A DNA stretch of 64,000 bases from Bradyrhizobium sp. ISRA430 (GTDB lineage Bacteria > Pseudomonadota > Alphaproteobacteria > Rhizobiales > Xanthobacteraceae). Location: positions 806,001 through 870,000 of the forward strand of contig NZ_CP094516.1 in NCBI RefSeq assembly GCF_029909975.1, given 5' to 3'. Below, piece by piece: positions 53,826 through 63,514 of this stretch. The first letter of the stretch is position 1. Every line of letters starts with the position of its first letter. The notes under the pieces are model-generated. The model saw only the letters and a list, made by a program, of their open reading frames with translations, was not told the DNA's origin and ran no database searches. A program made the translations under genes and the position numbers.

Positions 53826-54440
53826 ATGCCAAAGACGTTACGGCGTTCTTTGCAATTTGCTCTTGCACTCGTCGCCTCGGGTTTTGTCGTGAGTCTGGGG
53901 CTGCCGCAGGCTAAAGCTCAGGAAGCCGGGTGGATTACGCTGTTCGACGGCAAGGACCTCGAACAATGGGATCACGTCGGGAAGTCCAATTGGCATCTTG
54001 CGGACGGCACGGTGATTGCCGACAAGATGGAAGACAAAGAGGCCGGTTATCTCGTTAGCAAGAAGCCGTACAAGGACTTCGTGCTGCGCGTCGAATTCTG
54101 GCCGAGCGATGATGCAAACAGCGGCATTTACTTCCGCTGCCTCGATGCCAAGAAGATCACCGACCGTACCTGCTACGAAGCAAATATCTTCGACCAGCGG
54201 CCTGATCCGAGTTACGGCACTGGCGCGATCACACGCTACGTCGAGATCAATCCGATGCCGAAAGCCGGCGGCAAATGGAATACGTTCGAGATCACGGCGA
54301 AGGGGCGTGACATCACGGTCGTGCTCAACGGACAGAAAACGGCCGAAATGCGGAACGGAATGTTCGATGAAGGCTCGATCGCCCTGCAGCACGGCGCCGG
54401 AGCGATTAAATTCCGTAAGGTGGAGATCAAGCCTTTGTAA
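53826..54440 (+). CDS. DUF1080 (3-keto-disaccharide hydrolase fold) secreted protein
   Basis: A 204-residue protein with a signal peptide (LQFALALVASGFVVSLGLPQ, AKAQ). The mature part WITLFDGKDLEQWDHVGKSN, FWPSDDANSGIYFRC and GKWNTFEITAKGRDITVVLN follows the DUF1080 concanavalin-like pattern. Members degrade or bind 3-keto-glycosides. Substrate unknown. A 188-bp gap separates it from the hydantoinase gene, so it is probably transcribed on its own. Confidence 0.87.
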   Translation: MPKTLRRSLQFALALVASGFVVSLGLPQAKAQEAGWITLFDGKDLEQWDHVGKSNWHLADGTVIADKMEDKEAGYLVSKKPYKDFVLRVEFWPSDDANSGIYFRCLDAKKITDRTCYEANIFDQRPDPSYGTGAITRYVEINPMPKAGGKWNTFEITAKGRDITVVLNGQKTAEMRNGMFDEGSIALQHGAGAIKFRKVEIKPL

Positions 54441-54788
54441 GGCGGGTTTAAGCTACGGCGCGACACTGCTGCACCGCGAAATGTCGATTAGGCGAATGTC
54501 GCCTTGAGTCAAAAGCAGCAGTCAACGCAGCCCTCGAATGAGGTCCGGTCTCACGTAGACAGTCGACATGGCGGTTGCTGCCGCGTTGCTCCAGCTCAGG
54601 GCCCCGGAAGCGGACGCCGCATCGTATGAGTACACGCCTGGCTGGGCAGCCGCGAGCACTTGCGGTTCGGCCTGCGCCTTCAGTGCGGCAGAGATGTTGT
54701 GGTGCCGTCAGGTCATTGCGGCTATGATCGCGGCGATGCAGCTCGTTCGCGCGGTGATTTTCGAACCGCGCCCGGGAGGAAACGAGAC
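54441..54788 (+). other. Intergenic region between DUF1080 and carbonic anhydrase genes
   Basis: 348 bp with no credible gene on either strand. It has the patchy look of old intergenic debris. The final bases contain the ribosome site GGGAGGAAA for the carbonic anhydrase. No hairpin with a T-run was seen. Confidence 0.5.
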
Positions 54789-55529
54789 ATGTGCCACAGA
54801 TGCTCTGAATCCCTACAGGACACGATCGTGCCGTCGCGGCGGTCTGCGATGCTGCTTGCCGCCTCGGCGCTTGGCCTCGCGCTCGGTGGCGCGGCCTTCG
54901 CCAAGGAAACCAAGACGCCGCCGAAGCCACAGAACGTGCTGTCGCCCGACGCGGCGTTGAAGCGGCTGATGGAGGGTAACGCGCGTTACGTCGACGGCGT
55001 GTCGCGGCGCCACGACTTCAGGCACGAGCGCGAGGCGCTGGCCAGTGGCCAGAACCCGTTTGCTGCCGTGTTGAGCTGTGCCGACTCGCGTATCGCGCCT
55101 GAATATGCCTTCGATACCGGCCGCGGCGATCTCTTCGTCTGCCGCGTCGCCGGAAATTTTGCCGGCGACGAGACCATCGCTAGCCTGGAATACGCGGTGG
55201 CCGTGCTCAGCACGCCGCTGATCCTTGTCCTCGGCCATGACAGTTGCGGCGCTATCGACGCGACGCTAAAGGCGCTTAAGGACAACAAACCACCGCCGGG
55301 ACACATTCCCTCGCTGGTCGATGCGATAGCGCCCGCCGCCAAGGCGGCGATGCAGCAGGGTGGGGACGTCCTCGACAAGGCGATCCGGCAGAACGTGACC
55401 GACAACGTTGCGAAAGTGAGATCGGCCGCGCCGATCCTCAATGCAGCCGTGGAACAGGGCAAGCTCAAGGTCGTGGGCGGCACCTACCGTCTCGCGACGG
55501 GGACGGTCGATCTGATCGCGCAGGGCTGA
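54789..55529 (+). CDS. Exported beta-class carbonic anhydrase
   Basis: 246 residues. The N-terminus carries SRRSAMLLAASALGLALGGA, an export signal of twin-arginine type, so the enzyme likely acts in the periplasm. The zinc site is complete: C97 and D99 with R101 in CADSRIAPE, and H150 and C153 in GHDSCGAI. It interconverts CO2 and bicarbonate. GGGAGGAAA lies before the ATG at 54789. Most beta-carbonic anhydrases are cytoplasmic; exported ones occur in Bradyrhizobium and relatives. The pseudo-caspase gene follows after 171 bp. Confidence 0.9.
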   Translation: MCHRCSESLQDTIVPSRRSAMLLAASALGLALGGAAFAKETKTPPKPQNVLSPDAALKRLMEGNARYVDGVSRRHDFRHEREALASGQNPFAAVLSCADSRIAPEYAFDTGRGDLFVCRVAGNFAGDETIASLEYAVAVLSTPLILVLGHDSCGAIDATLKALKDNKPPPGHIPSLVDAIAPAAKAAMQQGGDVLDKAIRQNVTDNVAKVRSAAPILNAAVEQGKLKVVGGTYRLATGTVDLIAQG

Positions 55530-55700
55530 ATGACTTGGCTGTCGCGCGCCATCTTCGCGTCGCGAAGCTTACGCGGACCTGACCTCGAAAGGCGCGGCCA
55601 TGCCGCCGCCTCAATCCGAGCCTTTCGTTCAAGCGCCGTTCAGCCTGTCGCGCGCCTGATGCGCGGCAGCAAACTCACAACAATAGCGGGCAAGCAAGCC

Positions 55701-58241
55701 ATGCGTGGCACACACAAGGCCTTCATCTGCCTCCTCCTGCCGATCCTGTTCATTGCGGTGAGCGGGCTCGTCGATCCGGCCCGGGCACAGCAGTCGGAAA
55801 AACGTATCGCGCTGGTGGTCGGCAATGGCGCCTACGCCAAGTCGCCGCTGGCGACGACCGCGAACGATGCAGGCCTGATCGCGCAGACATTGCAGGCGGC
55901 AGGCTTCGACGTCGTCGGCGCGCGCGACCTCGACGGCGACACGCTGCGCAAGAGTTTTCGCGACTTCATCCAGAAGGCGCAGGCCTCAGGGCCGGGCACG
56001 GTCGCGATGATTTACCTGGCCGGCTATGGCGTGCAGCTCGCCGGCGAGAATTATTTCATTCCGGTCGATTCCAGCATCACGCGCGACACCGACATTCCGA
56101 CCGAGGGCTTGCGCATCAGCGACTATGTGCGCCAGCTCGCCGCGATTCCGCTCAAGGCGAACATCGTCGTGCTCGACGCCGCGCGGGCGCAGCCCTTCAT
56201 CGAGGGCGGCCAGCCGATCGCGAGCGGCCTTGCGCTGGTCGAGCCCGAGGCGAACATGCTGATCGCCTTCAACGCGGCGCCGGGCACGGTGGCGCCCGAG
56301 GAGTCCGGATCGTACGGTACCTATGCGCAGTCGCTCGCCGAGATGATCCGCACCGGCGGCCTGTCGCTGCCCGAGGTGTTCGACCGCGTCCGCTTGCGCG
56401 TTAACGAGGCCAGCAAGGGCGCGCAGGTGCCGTGGGACGATCAGAAGGTCAGCGCGCAGTTCAGCTTCTTCGAACGCGCGCCGGACGCGCCGCCGCCGCA
56501 GACCGCACCGGATCAGGTCGCCGCGATCCGCAACAAGCCGATCCGCGATCTCGGCGTGCAGGATGCCTACGCCGCCGCGCTCGAGCGCGACACGCTGCCG
56601 GCCTATGAGGAATTTCTGACGGCCTACCCCGATGATCCGATGGCGAAGCGGGTGATGGCGATCGTCGCGGCGCGCCGCGAAGCGATCACCTGGCGACGGA
56701 CCTATCGGACCGATACGCCGGAGGCATACTGGTCGTATCTGCGCCGCTATCCGCGGGGACCGCACGCTGCCGATGCACGCCGACGTCTGGCGATCCTGAC
56801 GGCACCGGTCGAGCCGCCGCCGAGCTTTGCGATGATCGACTACGACGTGCCGCCGCCTCCGCCGGCCGAGGTGGTTTATGTCGACCGTCCCGTGCTGTAC
56901 TTCAGTGACCCGGATTTCGGCTTCGTGCCGCCGCCGCCGCCGCCAGTCTATTTCTGCCCGCCGCCGCCGCCGGATTTCGTCGTGTTGCCGCCGCCGCTGC
57001 CCGTGGTCGGATTGTTCGTGCTGCCCCAGCCGGTGTTCGTGCCGATCCCGGTGTTCGTGCGGCCGCCGGTCTATGTCGCGCCGCCGCCGAACAACATCAT
57101 CTATCAGAACATCCACAACACCACGGTCATCAACACCGTGATCAACCAGCCGCCGGCACCGGCCCCGGCGGCGGGCACGGCAGCGGGACCTGCCAGCCTG
57201 GCACCGGCCGTCGCCGGCCGTGCGAATCCGGCTGGTCCCGCCGTGCCGCAGGCGGTCGTGCAACGCGCCGCGCTGATCCAGCAGGGCAAGGCGCCGATGC
57301 CGCCGAGTGCAGCGATCCATCCGATGGCGAGGCCAGGGACGCCCGCGCCAACGCCGGCGAATGTCGCGCCGACTGCCGCACCGACCACCGCGCCGCAGAC
57401 CAAGTTGCCCGCGGCCAATGCGCTGCCGGTCCCGGGTGCCCATGGTGGTCCGCCCGCGCCAGCAGGGGCAGGGCCGCTGCCCAACGGCAGGCCCGCGCCG
57501 ACCGCGACGGCACCAACCAACAACGCGGCCCCAGCCCACCCGCCGGGACCTGCGACGGCCACCGCGCCCGCCGGGACCGCGGTCACAGCGCCTGGCCAGC
57601 CGTCGAAGCCGCCTGCAGGGCAATCCCCGGCGGCAACGGGGCCGACCAACCACGCGCTTCCGGGCCATCCGCCGGGGCCGGCGACGGCCACGGCGCCCGC
57701 CGGGACCGCGGTGACGGCGCCGGGCCAGCCGCCAAAGCCGCCCGGCGCGCAGCCTCCGGCTGCCACGGGGCCGGCCGATCGTGCCAAGGCGGCCACCCGC
57801 GAGCCAGCCACCTCTGTGCCCCCGCCGGGGGGACCGGCGGCCGTTAAGCCTCCGCCTTCTGCCGCAAGGCCGGTCGCGCCGCCGCCCCCGGTCGCCCGGG
57901 AGCAGATCAGGCCGCAGAATCAGCGATCGGCATCACCGCCGCAGGCGGCCCGGCCGTCGGCCCCGCCGCCGCGGCCCCAGGCCGTGGCGAGGCCCGCGCC
58001 GCCGCCTCCACCGCGGATTGCTGCGCCCCCGCCGCGGGTGGCAGCACCTCCGCCGCCACGGCCGGCGCCGCCACCGGTAGCCGCTGCGCGGCCCGCGCCG
58101 CCGCCGGTTGCACGGCCGGCACCGCCTCCACCGCCGCCCAGGGTTGCCGTGGCACCGCCCCCGCCGCGTCCGGCCGCGCCTCCGCCACGCCCGGCTGCCC
58201 CGGCGGCCAAGAAATGCCCGCCCAACCAGCCGAAATGCTAG
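55701..58241 (+). CDS. Secreted pseudo-caspase (C14 fold, catalytic dyad lost) with proline-rich tail
   Basis: 846 residues from the ATG at 55701. Signal peptide (FICLLLPILFIAVSGLVD), then a caspase/C14 domain: KRIALVVGNGAYAKSPLATT, YLAGYGVQLAGENYFIPVD and ANIVVLDAARAQPF. Active relatives have AGHG and DACR. Here the histidine is Tyr109 (codon 56025-56027) and the cysteine Ala161 (56181-56183), so it cannot be a protease. Residues about 300-375 are helical with repeated YPxxPMAKR/ YPRGPHAADARRR patterns. The last ~470 residues are rich in Pro, Ala and Val with long PPPP runs and a two-copy repeat. It probably serves a binding or envelope-structural role. An ATG at 55659 is also open. Confidence 0.85.
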   Translation: MRGTHKAFICLLLPILFIAVSGLVDPARAQQSEKRIALVVGNGAYAKSPLATTANDAGLIAQTLQAAGFDVVGARDLDGDTLRKSFRDFIQKAQASGPGTVAMIYLAGYGVQLAGENYFIPVDSSITRDTDIPTEGLRISDYVRQLAAIPLKANIVVLDAARAQPFIEGGQPIASGLALVEPEANMLIAFNAAPGTVAPEESGSYGTYAQSLAEMIRTGGLSLPEVFDRVRLRVNEASKGAQVPWDDQKVSAQFSFFERAPDAPPPQTAPDQVAAIRNKPIRDLGVQDAYAAALERDTLPAYEEFLTAYPDDPMAKRVMAIVAARREAITWRRTYRTDTPEAYWSYLRRYPRGPHAADARRRLAILTAPVEPPPSFAMIDYDVPPPPPAEVVYVDRPVLYFSDPDFGFVPPPPPPVYFCPPPPPDFVVLPPPLPVVGLFVLPQPVFVPIPVFVRPPVYVAPPPNNIIYQNIHNTTVINTVINQPPAPAPAAGTAAGPASLAPAVAGRANPAGPAVPQAVVQRAALIQQGKAPMPPSAAIHPMARPGTPAPTPANVAPTAAPTTAPQTKLPAANALPVPGAHGGPPAPAGAGPLPNGRPAPTATAPTNNAAPAHPPGPATATAPAGTAVTAPGQPSKPPAGQSPAATGPTNHALPGHPPGPATATAPAGTAVTAPGQPPKPPGAQPPAATGPADRAKAATREPATSVPPPGGPAAVKPPPSAARPVAPPPPVAREQIRPQNQRSASPPQAARPSAPPPRPQAVARPAPPPPPRIAAPPPRVAAPPPPRPAPPPVAAARPAPPPVARPAPPPPPPRVAVAPPPPRPAAPPPRPAAPAAKKCPPNQPKC
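57531..57770 (+). repeat. Two tandem copies of a ~42-residue Pro/Ala/Thr-rich unit
   Basis: HPPGPATATAPAGTAVTAPG followed by QPSKPPAGQSPAATGPTN is repeated next to itself as HPPGPATATAPAGTAVTAPG and QPPKPPGAQPPAATGPAD. The DNA copies are about 126 bp each and near-identical. Such repeats change copy number readily and lie in the tail of the pseudo-caspase. Confidence 0.85.
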
Positions 58242-58309
58242 GGATCAGGGTGGAATTCGGGGAAGGGGCCCTTCGCGGACCGTAAGCGTCCCGAAAGGCC
58301 CTTATTTCC

Positions 58310-58337
58310 TTGCTTCTGGCCGAAATGGCGCTATATA
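58310..58337 (+). promoter_or_regulatory. Probable promoter of the rpsB operon
   Basis: TTGCTT (58310-58315) and TATATA (58332-58337) are spaced by 16 bp, 114 bp before the rpsB ATG. The position and the long leader agree with ribosomal protein operons. The leader ends with GGAGAATTAG as the ribosome site region. Confidence 0.5.
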
Positions 58338-58450
58338 GCGCGCCATCTCACACGGAAACATGGCTCACAAGGCCGTCCGGTGGCAGCCGGGGCGAGAACG
58401 CTCCGATTTGCTCACACGTTTCCGGAGGAACCAACCGGAGAATTAGATCT

Positions 58451-59440
58451 ATGGCGCTACCCGACTTCACCATGCGTCAGCTCCTCGAGGCTGGCGTGCA
58501 CTTTGGTCACCAATCCCACCGCTGGAATCCGAAAATGGCGCCGTTCATTTTCGGGACCCGCAACAACATCCACATCGTCGATCTCGCCCAGACCGTGCCG
58601 ATGCTGCACCAGGCCCTGCAGGCCGTCAGCGATACGGTGGCAAAGGGCGGCCGCATCCTGTTCGTCGGCACCAAGCGCCAGGCGCAGGACGGCGTTGCTG
58701 ATGCTGCCAAGCGCTGTGCGCAGTACTTCGTCAATTCGCGCTGGCTCGGCGGTACGCTGACCAACTGGAAGACGATCTCGGCGTCGATCAAGCGTCTGCG
58801 CCATCTCGACGAGGTGCTGTCCTCGGGCGAAGCCAACTCCTACACCAAGAAGGAGCGTCTGACGCTGCAGCGCGAGCGCGACAAGCTCGACCGTTCGCTC
58901 GGCGGCATCAAGGACATGGGCGGCTTGCCGGACATGATCTTCGTGATCGACACCAACAAGGAAGACATCGCGATCCAGGAAGCCCAGCGGCTCAACATCC
59001 CGGTCGCGGCGATCGTCGACACCAATTCGGATCCGAAGGGCATCACCTATGTGGTGCCGGGCAATGACGACGCGGGCCGTGCGATCTCGCTCTATTGCGA
59101 TCTCGTCGCGCGCGCGGCGATCGACGGCATCTCGCGGGCCCAGGGCGACTCCGGCATCGACATCGGCGCAGCGGCCCAGCCGCTCGCCGAGGACCTGCCG
59201 ACCACCGGCGCCTTCCAGGGCCTTGCCGGTCCGCGCGGCACCGCCGACGACCTCAAGAAGCTCCCTGGCGTGTCGGGCGCGATCGAGAAGAAGTTCAACG
59301 ACCTCGGCATCTTCCACTACTGGCAGCTCGCCGAGCTCGATCACGACACCGCGCACAAGATCGGCGAAGAGGTCGGTTTGCCCAGCCGTGCGGACGCCTG
59401 GGTGGCCAAGGCCAAGGCGCTGACCGCGGAAGCGGAATAG
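58451..59440 (+). CDS. rpsB: 30S ribosomal protein S2
   Basis: 329 residues. The S2 core starts [20 protein letters not shown] with [24 protein letters not shown] sequence, then [12 protein letters not shown] and [14 protein letters not shown]. The C-terminal ~80 residues ([20 protein letters not shown]) form an added helix-hairpin-like domain, usual for Rhizobiales S2, which makes it longer than the ~240-residue E. coli protein. Part of the small ribosomal subunit. First gene of the rpsB-tsf-pyrH-frr-uppS-cdsA-dxr order. Confidence 0.97.
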   Translation: MALPDFTMRQLLEAGVHFGHQSHRWNPKMAPFIFGTRNNIHIVDLAQTVPMLHQALQAVSDTVAKGGRILFVGTKRQAQDGVADAAKRCAQYFVNSRWLGGTLTNWKTISASIKRLRHLDEVLSSGEANSYTKKERLTLQRERDKLDRSLGGIKDMGGLPDMIFVIDTNKEDIAIQEAQRLNIPVAAIVDTNSDPKGITYVVPGNDDAGRAISLYCDLVARAAIDGISRAQGDSGIDIGAAAQPLAEDLPTTGAFQGLAGPRGTADDLKKLPGVSGAIEKKFNDLGIFHYWQLAELDHDTAHKIGEEVGLPSRADAWVAKAKALTAEAE

Positions 59441-59459
59441 TCAAAAAGAGTGATGGGTT

Positions 59460-59478
59460 GGCCGGATAGGTTCCGGCC
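59460..59478 (+). promoter_or_regulatory. Hairpin in the rpsB-tsf spacer
   Basis: GGCCGGA pairs with TCCGGCC around a 5-base loop, 20 bp after rpsB. No T-run follows, so it is not a full terminator. In E. coli the rpsB-tsf spacer holds an attenuator that lowers tsf expression; this hairpin could act likewise. Confidence 0.35.
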
Positions 59479-59574
59479 ACCATTTCAGTTGACGCGAATT
59501 CCTGAGATGGACCGCGGCGGGGCAGTTTTGGCGCCACGCCGCGGCAAACCGGCAGGCAAGAAGGATTTTCAACG

Positions 59575-60498
59575 ATGGCAACGATCACAGCAGCGATGGT
59601 CAAGGACCTGCGCGAGTCCACCGGCGCAGGCATGATGGACTGCAAGGCCGCGCTCACCGAGACCAATGGCGACATGGAGGCGGCGCAGGACTGGCTGCGC
59701 AAGAAGGGCCTGTCGAAGGCCGCCAAGAAGTCCGGCCGCGTCGCGGCCGAGGGCCTGATCGGCGCGCTCACCAAGGGCACCAAGGGCGTCGTGGTCGAGG
59801 TCAACTCCGAGACCGACTTCGTTGCACGCAACGGCCAGTTCCAGGGCCTCGTCAAGATGATCGCCCAGGTCGCGTTCGACGCCGGCGCCGATGCCGAGAA
59901 GATCAAGGCCGCCAAGGTCGGCGACGTCACGATCGAGACCGCAATCAATGACGCGATCGCCACCATCGGCGAGAACATGACGCTGCGCCGTGCTGCCTCG
60001 CTCGAAGTGAGCCAGGGCGTGGTATCGAGCTACGTCCACGGCGCGGTCGTCGACGGCGCCGGCAAGATGGGCGTGATCGTGGCGCTGGAATCGGCCGGCA
60101 AGGCCGACGAGCTCGCAGTGCTCGGCCGCCAGATCGCGATGCATGTGGCTGCCGCCAACCCGCTCGCGCTCGAGCCATCCGGCCTCGATCCGGCGGTCGT
60201 CAAGCGCGAGAAGGACGTGCTCGCGGACAAGTATCGTCAGCAGGGCAAGCCCGAGAACGTGATCGAGAAGATCGTCGAGTCAGGCCTCAAGACCTACTAC
60301 AAGGAAGTCTGTCTGCTCGAGCAGGCCTTCATCCACGACACCGGCAAGTCGGTGGCGCAGGCGGTGAAGGAAGCTGAGGGCAAAGTCGGCGGCCCCGTGA
60401 AGATCGCGGGCTTCGTGCGCTATGCTCTCGGTGAGGGAATCGAGAAGCAGGAAAGCGACTTCGCGGCCGAAGTCGCAGCGGCCAGCGGCAAGAAGTAA
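59575..60498 (+). CDS. tsf: Translation elongation factor Ts
   Basis: 307 residues. N-terminal UBA-like domain with [20 protein letters not shown], then the conserved EF-Tu contact motif [13 protein letters not shown], the dimer-forming core ([13 protein letters not shown]) and the C-terminal module ending in VSKE-like charged residues ([18 protein letters not shown]). It exchanges GDP for GTP on EF-Tu. It follows rpsB by 134 bp and precedes pyrH by 64 bp. Confidence 0.97.
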   Translation: MATITAAMVKDLRESTGAGMMDCKAALTETNGDMEAAQDWLRKKGLSKAAKKSGRVAAEGLIGALTKGTKGVVVEVNSETDFVARNGQFQGLVKMIAQVAFDAGADAEKIKAAKVGDVTIETAINDAIATIGENMTLRRAASLEVSQGVVSSYVHGAVVDGAGKMGVIVALESAGKADELAVLGRQIAMHVAAANPLALEPSGLDPAVVKREKDVLADKYRQQGKPENVIEKIVESGLKTYYKEVCLLEQAFIHDTGKSVAQAVKEAEGKVGGPVKIAGFVRYALGEGIEKQESDFAAEVAAASGKK

Positions 60499-60562
60499 GC
60501 GCCGGAACGTTCCTTCCGGCGTGCCGCCGGAAGCGGCGCCCGGACAAGGAAAGTGCTCGCTC

Positions 60563-61279
60563 ATGACTGATCCGGTCTATCGTCGCGTGGTGATCAAGCT
60601 GTCCGGCGAATACCTCGCTGGACAGCAGGGGTTTGGCATCGATCAGCCGACCGTCGACCGGGTCGCCGATGATCTGATCGCCGCGCGCCATCTCGGTGCC
60701 GAGGTCGCGGTCGTGATCGGGGGCGGCAATATCGTCCGCGGCGTCGAGGTGTCCGCCCGGGGCGTGTCACGCCCGACCGGCGACACCATGGGCATGCTTG
60801 CCACCGTGATGAACTGCCTCGCGCTGGAAGCGGCGATCGAGCGCAAGGGAACGCCGGCGCGCACTCTCTCGGCGTTCGTCATGCCCGAGATTTCCGAACT
60901 GTTTACCCGCACTGCGGCGCACAAATATCTCGCCGAAGGCCGCATTGTGCTGCTTGGCGGCGGAACCGGCAATCCGTTCTTCACGACCGATACCACCGCA
61001 GTGCTGCGCGCTGCCGAGATCGGCGCGCAGGCGGTTTTGAAGGCGACCAATGTCGACGGCGTCTACTCGGCCGATCCGAAGAAGGACCCGGCCGCCAAAC
61101 GATTCGACCGCCTGACCCATTCGCAGGCGATCGAGGGCGGCTACAAGGTGATGGATGCGACCGCCTTCGCGCTTGCCCGCGAGACGTCGCTGCCTATCAT
61201 CGTGTTCTCGATCGCCGAGCCCGGTTCGATCGGCGCCATTCTGCGCGGCGTCGGCCACGGCACGATCGTCGCCGGCTGA
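60563..61279 (+). CDS. pyrH: Uridylate kinase (UMP kinase)
   Basis: A 238-residue member of the amino-acid-kinase family. [20 protein letters not shown] begins the phosphate-binding region. [28 protein letters not shown] and [20 protein letters not shown] are the UMP and ATP binding motifs of bacterial PyrH. It converts UMP to UDP in the cytoplasm and is regulated by GTP and UTP. The start at 60563 was chosen because the family core begins at once; the longer open frame is only readthrough of the spacer. Confidence 0.97.
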   Translation: MTDPVYRRVVIKLSGEYLAGQQGFGIDQPTVDRVADDLIAARHLGAEVAVVIGGGNIVRGVEVSARGVSRPTGDTMGMLATVMNCLALEAAIERKGTPARTLSAFVMPEISELFTRTAAHKYLAEGRIVLLGGGTGNPFFTTDTTAVLRAAEIGAQAVLKATNVDGVYSADPKKDPAAKRFDRLTHSQAIEGGYKVMDATAFALARETSLPIIVFSIAEPGSIGAILRGVGHGTIVAG

Positions 61280-61342
61280 CGGCCCAGCGGGCGCCCAAGT
61301 TGGGCGCGGGGCACGCCGCCAGGTTTTTGAAGGAGAAGCGTG

Positions 61343-61906
61343 ATGGCCACGGGTAATTTCGACATCAACGAATTGAAACGCCGCATGCAGGGCGCCACCC
61401 AATCCCTCAAGCACGAGCTTGGCGGCTTGCGCACAGGGCGCGCGTCGGCATCGATGCTGGACCCGGTCCAGGTCGAGGCCTACGGCAGCCACATGCCGCT
61501 CAACCAGCTCGCGACCGTCAGCGTGCCGGAGCCGCGGCTGATCTCGGTGCAGGTCTGGGACAAGTCGATGGTCAAGCCGGTCGAGAAGGCGATCGTCGAT
61601 TCCAATCTCGGTCTGTCGCCGGCGACGGAAGGGCAGGTGCTGCGCCTGCGCATTCCCGAGCTCAACCAGGAGCGGCGCAAGGAGCTGGTCAAGGTCGCGC
61701 ACAAATATGCCGAGGCCGCCAAGGTCGCGGTGCGCCACGTCCGCCGCGACGGCCTCGACGTTCTCAAGAAGCTCGAGAAGAATCACGAGATGTCGGAGGA
61801 CGATCAAAAGCGTCACGCCGATGAGGTGCAGAAGGCGACCGACGGCACGATCGCCGAGATCGACCAACTCCTGGCTGCCAAGGAAAAAGAAATCCTCACC
61901 GTCTAA
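61343..61906 (+). CDS. frr: Ribosome recycling factor
   Basis: 187 residues. [40 protein letters not shown] and [20 protein letters not shown] are the conserved domains of RRF (three-helix bundle and small beta domain). With EF-G it splits the ribosome after termination. AAGGAG precedes the ATG at 61343; a GTG directly before it (61340) is in frame but less likely. uppS starts 10 bp later. Confidence 0.97.
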   Translation: MATGNFDINELKRRMQGATQSLKHELGGLRTGRASASMLDPVQVEAYGSHMPLNQLATVSVPEPRLISVQVWDKSMVKPVEKAIVDSNLGLSPATEGQVLRLRIPELNQERRKELVKVAHKYAEAAKVAVRHVRRDGLDVLKKLEKNHEMSEDDQKRHADEVQKATDGTIAEIDQLLAAKEKEILTV

Positions 61907-61916
61907 GGCTGCCTTT

Positions 61917-62675
61917 ATGTCCAACGCCGCCGCGCCCGTTACGAAAGGACCCGATCGGTCAGAGGCGCCTGCGCATGTCGCCATCATCATGGATGGCAAC
62001 GGGCGCTGGGCGGCTGCGCGCGGCCTGCCGCGGGCCGAAGGCCATCGCCGCGGCGTCGAGGCGTTACGCCGGGTCGTGCGTGCGTCGCACGAGCTCGGCA
62101 TTCGTTACCTCACGATCTTCTCCTTCAGCTCGGAAAACTGGTCGCGCCCGGCAAGCGAGATCGGCGATCTGTTCGGCCTGCTGCGGCGTTTCATCCGCAA
62201 CGATCTCGCGACCCTGCACCGCGATGGTGTCAAGGTGCGCATCATCGGCGAGCGGGAAGGCCTGGAGGGCGATATCTGCGCGCTCCTGAACGAGGCCGAG
62301 GAGCTGACGCGCAACAACACGCGCCTCACGCTCGTCGTCGCGTTCAATTACGGTTCGCGGCAGGAAATAGCGAAGGCTGCGCAAAAGCTCGCGCGCGAAG
62401 TCGCGGAGGGCCGGCGCGATCCGGCCTCGATCGACGCCGAGACGCTCGGTGCCCATCTGGATGCGCCCGACATTCCCGATCCCGACCTCATCATCCGCAC
62501 GAGCGGCGAGCAGCGCCTGTCCAATTTCCTGATGTGGCAGGCCGCCTATAGCGAGCTCGTTTTCGTGCCGATCCACTGGCCCGACTTCGACAAGGCGGCG
62601 CTCGAAGGCGCGATCGCGGAATTTGCCAGGCGCGAGCGCCGTTTCGGCGGTCTGGTCGCGAAAACCGCCTCGTGA
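61917..62675 (+). CDS. uppS: Undecaprenyl diphosphate synthase (cis-prenyltransferase)
   Basis: 252 residues. [20 protein letters not shown] contains the magnesium-binding aspartate and phosphate loop. [40 protein letters not shown] and [14 protein letters not shown] are the other conserved regions. It makes the C55 lipid carrier for peptidoglycan and other polymers from farnesyl diphosphate. Its TGA overlaps the GTG start of cdsA. Confidence 0.96.
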   Translation: MSNAAAPVTKGPDRSEAPAHVAIIMDGNGRWAAARGLPRAEGHRRGVEALRRVVRASHELGIRYLTIFSFSSENWSRPASEIGDLFGLLRRFIRNDLATLHRDGVKVRIIGEREGLEGDICALLNEAEELTRNNTRLTLVVAFNYGSRQEIAKAAQKLAREVAEGRRDPASIDAETLGAHLDAPDIPDPDLIIRTSGEQRLSNFLMWQAAYSELVFVPIHWPDFDKAALEGAIAEFARRERRFGGLVAKTAS

Positions 62676-63514
62676 GCGAACGCGACGCCGCACCGGCGGG
62701 CTCGGCGCCGGCCTCAAGCAATCTCGTGATGCGGGCGGCCGCAGCGATCGTGCTGGCGCCGCTCGCGATTGCGCTCGCCTATGCCGGCGGCTGGCTGTGG
62801 GCGTTTCTCGTCACCCTGGTGTCGATCGGACTGTTCGCGGAATGGCTCATGGTGGTGGGAGCAGGGGCGGTCGCCCTGACCGCCGCCGGGACGATTGTCC
62901 TTGCCATCATCGGGTTCTGCGTCGCCTTTGGCGCGCTCAAAGCCGCCGTCATTATCGGCGTCATCGGGGGCGCGGTGATCGCGTTGCTCGCCGGAGGCAA
63001 GCGTGTCTGGGCCGCCTCAGGCTTTGCCTACGCATCGGCTGCGCTGCTCGCCTCGATCCTGGTGCGGCAGGATCCCGTCAATGGCTTCGTCGCGTTGATG
63101 TTCGTGCTGCTCGTGGTGTGGGCGACCGATATCGGAGGCTATTTCGCCGGTCGCGGCATTGGCGGACCGAAGCTGTGGCCGCGCGTGAGTCCCAAGAAGA
63201 CCTGGGCCGGGGCGCTCGGCGGCTTTACGGCCAGCCTTGTGGTTGCGGGCGGCTTTGGCGCCGCCGGGCTCGGAAAGGCGGTTCCGCTTCTGCTCGTCGG
63301 CGCCGTGCTGTCCGTGGTCTCGCAACTCGGCGATCTCTTCGAATCCGCAGTGAAGCGGCGCTTCGGTGTCAAGGATTCCAGTCACTTAATTCCCGGCCAT
63401 GGCGGACTTTTGGACCGCCTGGACGGCTTTGTCGCTGCCATCCTGGTGGCATGGATCGTCGGCTTCCTACGCCATGGTGTGCATAGCGCTGGAAGCGGTC
63501 TTATGGTTTGGTGA
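62672..63514 (+). CDS. cdsA: Phosphatidate cytidylyltransferase
   Basis: A 280-residue integral membrane enzyme with about seven hydrophobic segments and the CDS signature near the C-terminus: [20 protein letters not shown] followed by [16 protein letters not shown]. It makes CDP-diacylglycerol, the precursor of all phospholipids. The GTG at 62672 overlaps the uppS stop (GTGA), which fixes the start in spite of the rare codon. The TGA at its end overlaps the dxr ATG. Confidence 0.95.
   Translation: MSERDAAPAGSAPASSNLVMRAAAAIVLAPLAIALAYAGGWLWAFLVTLVSIGLFAEWLMVVGAGAVALTAAGTIVLAIIGFCVAFGALKAAVIIGVIGGAVIALLAGGKRVWAASGFAYASAALLASILVRQDPVNGFVALMFVLLVVWATDIGGYFAGRGIGGPKLWPRVSPKKTWAGALGGFTASLVVAGGFGAAGLGKAVPLLLVGAVLSVVSQLGDLFESAVKRRFGVKDSSHLIPGHGGLLDRLDGFVAAILVAWIVGFLRHGVHSAGSGLMVW

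Noticed and set aside
55986-57668. 560-codon minus-strand frame over the pseudo-caspase
   Set aside because: Arginine-rich antisense of a proline-rich coding region; no start context or family match.
55701-58241. Caspase-type defence or cell-death protease
   Set aside because: Both catalytic residues are replaced, the protein has a signal peptide, and no partner sensor or effector gene is nearby.
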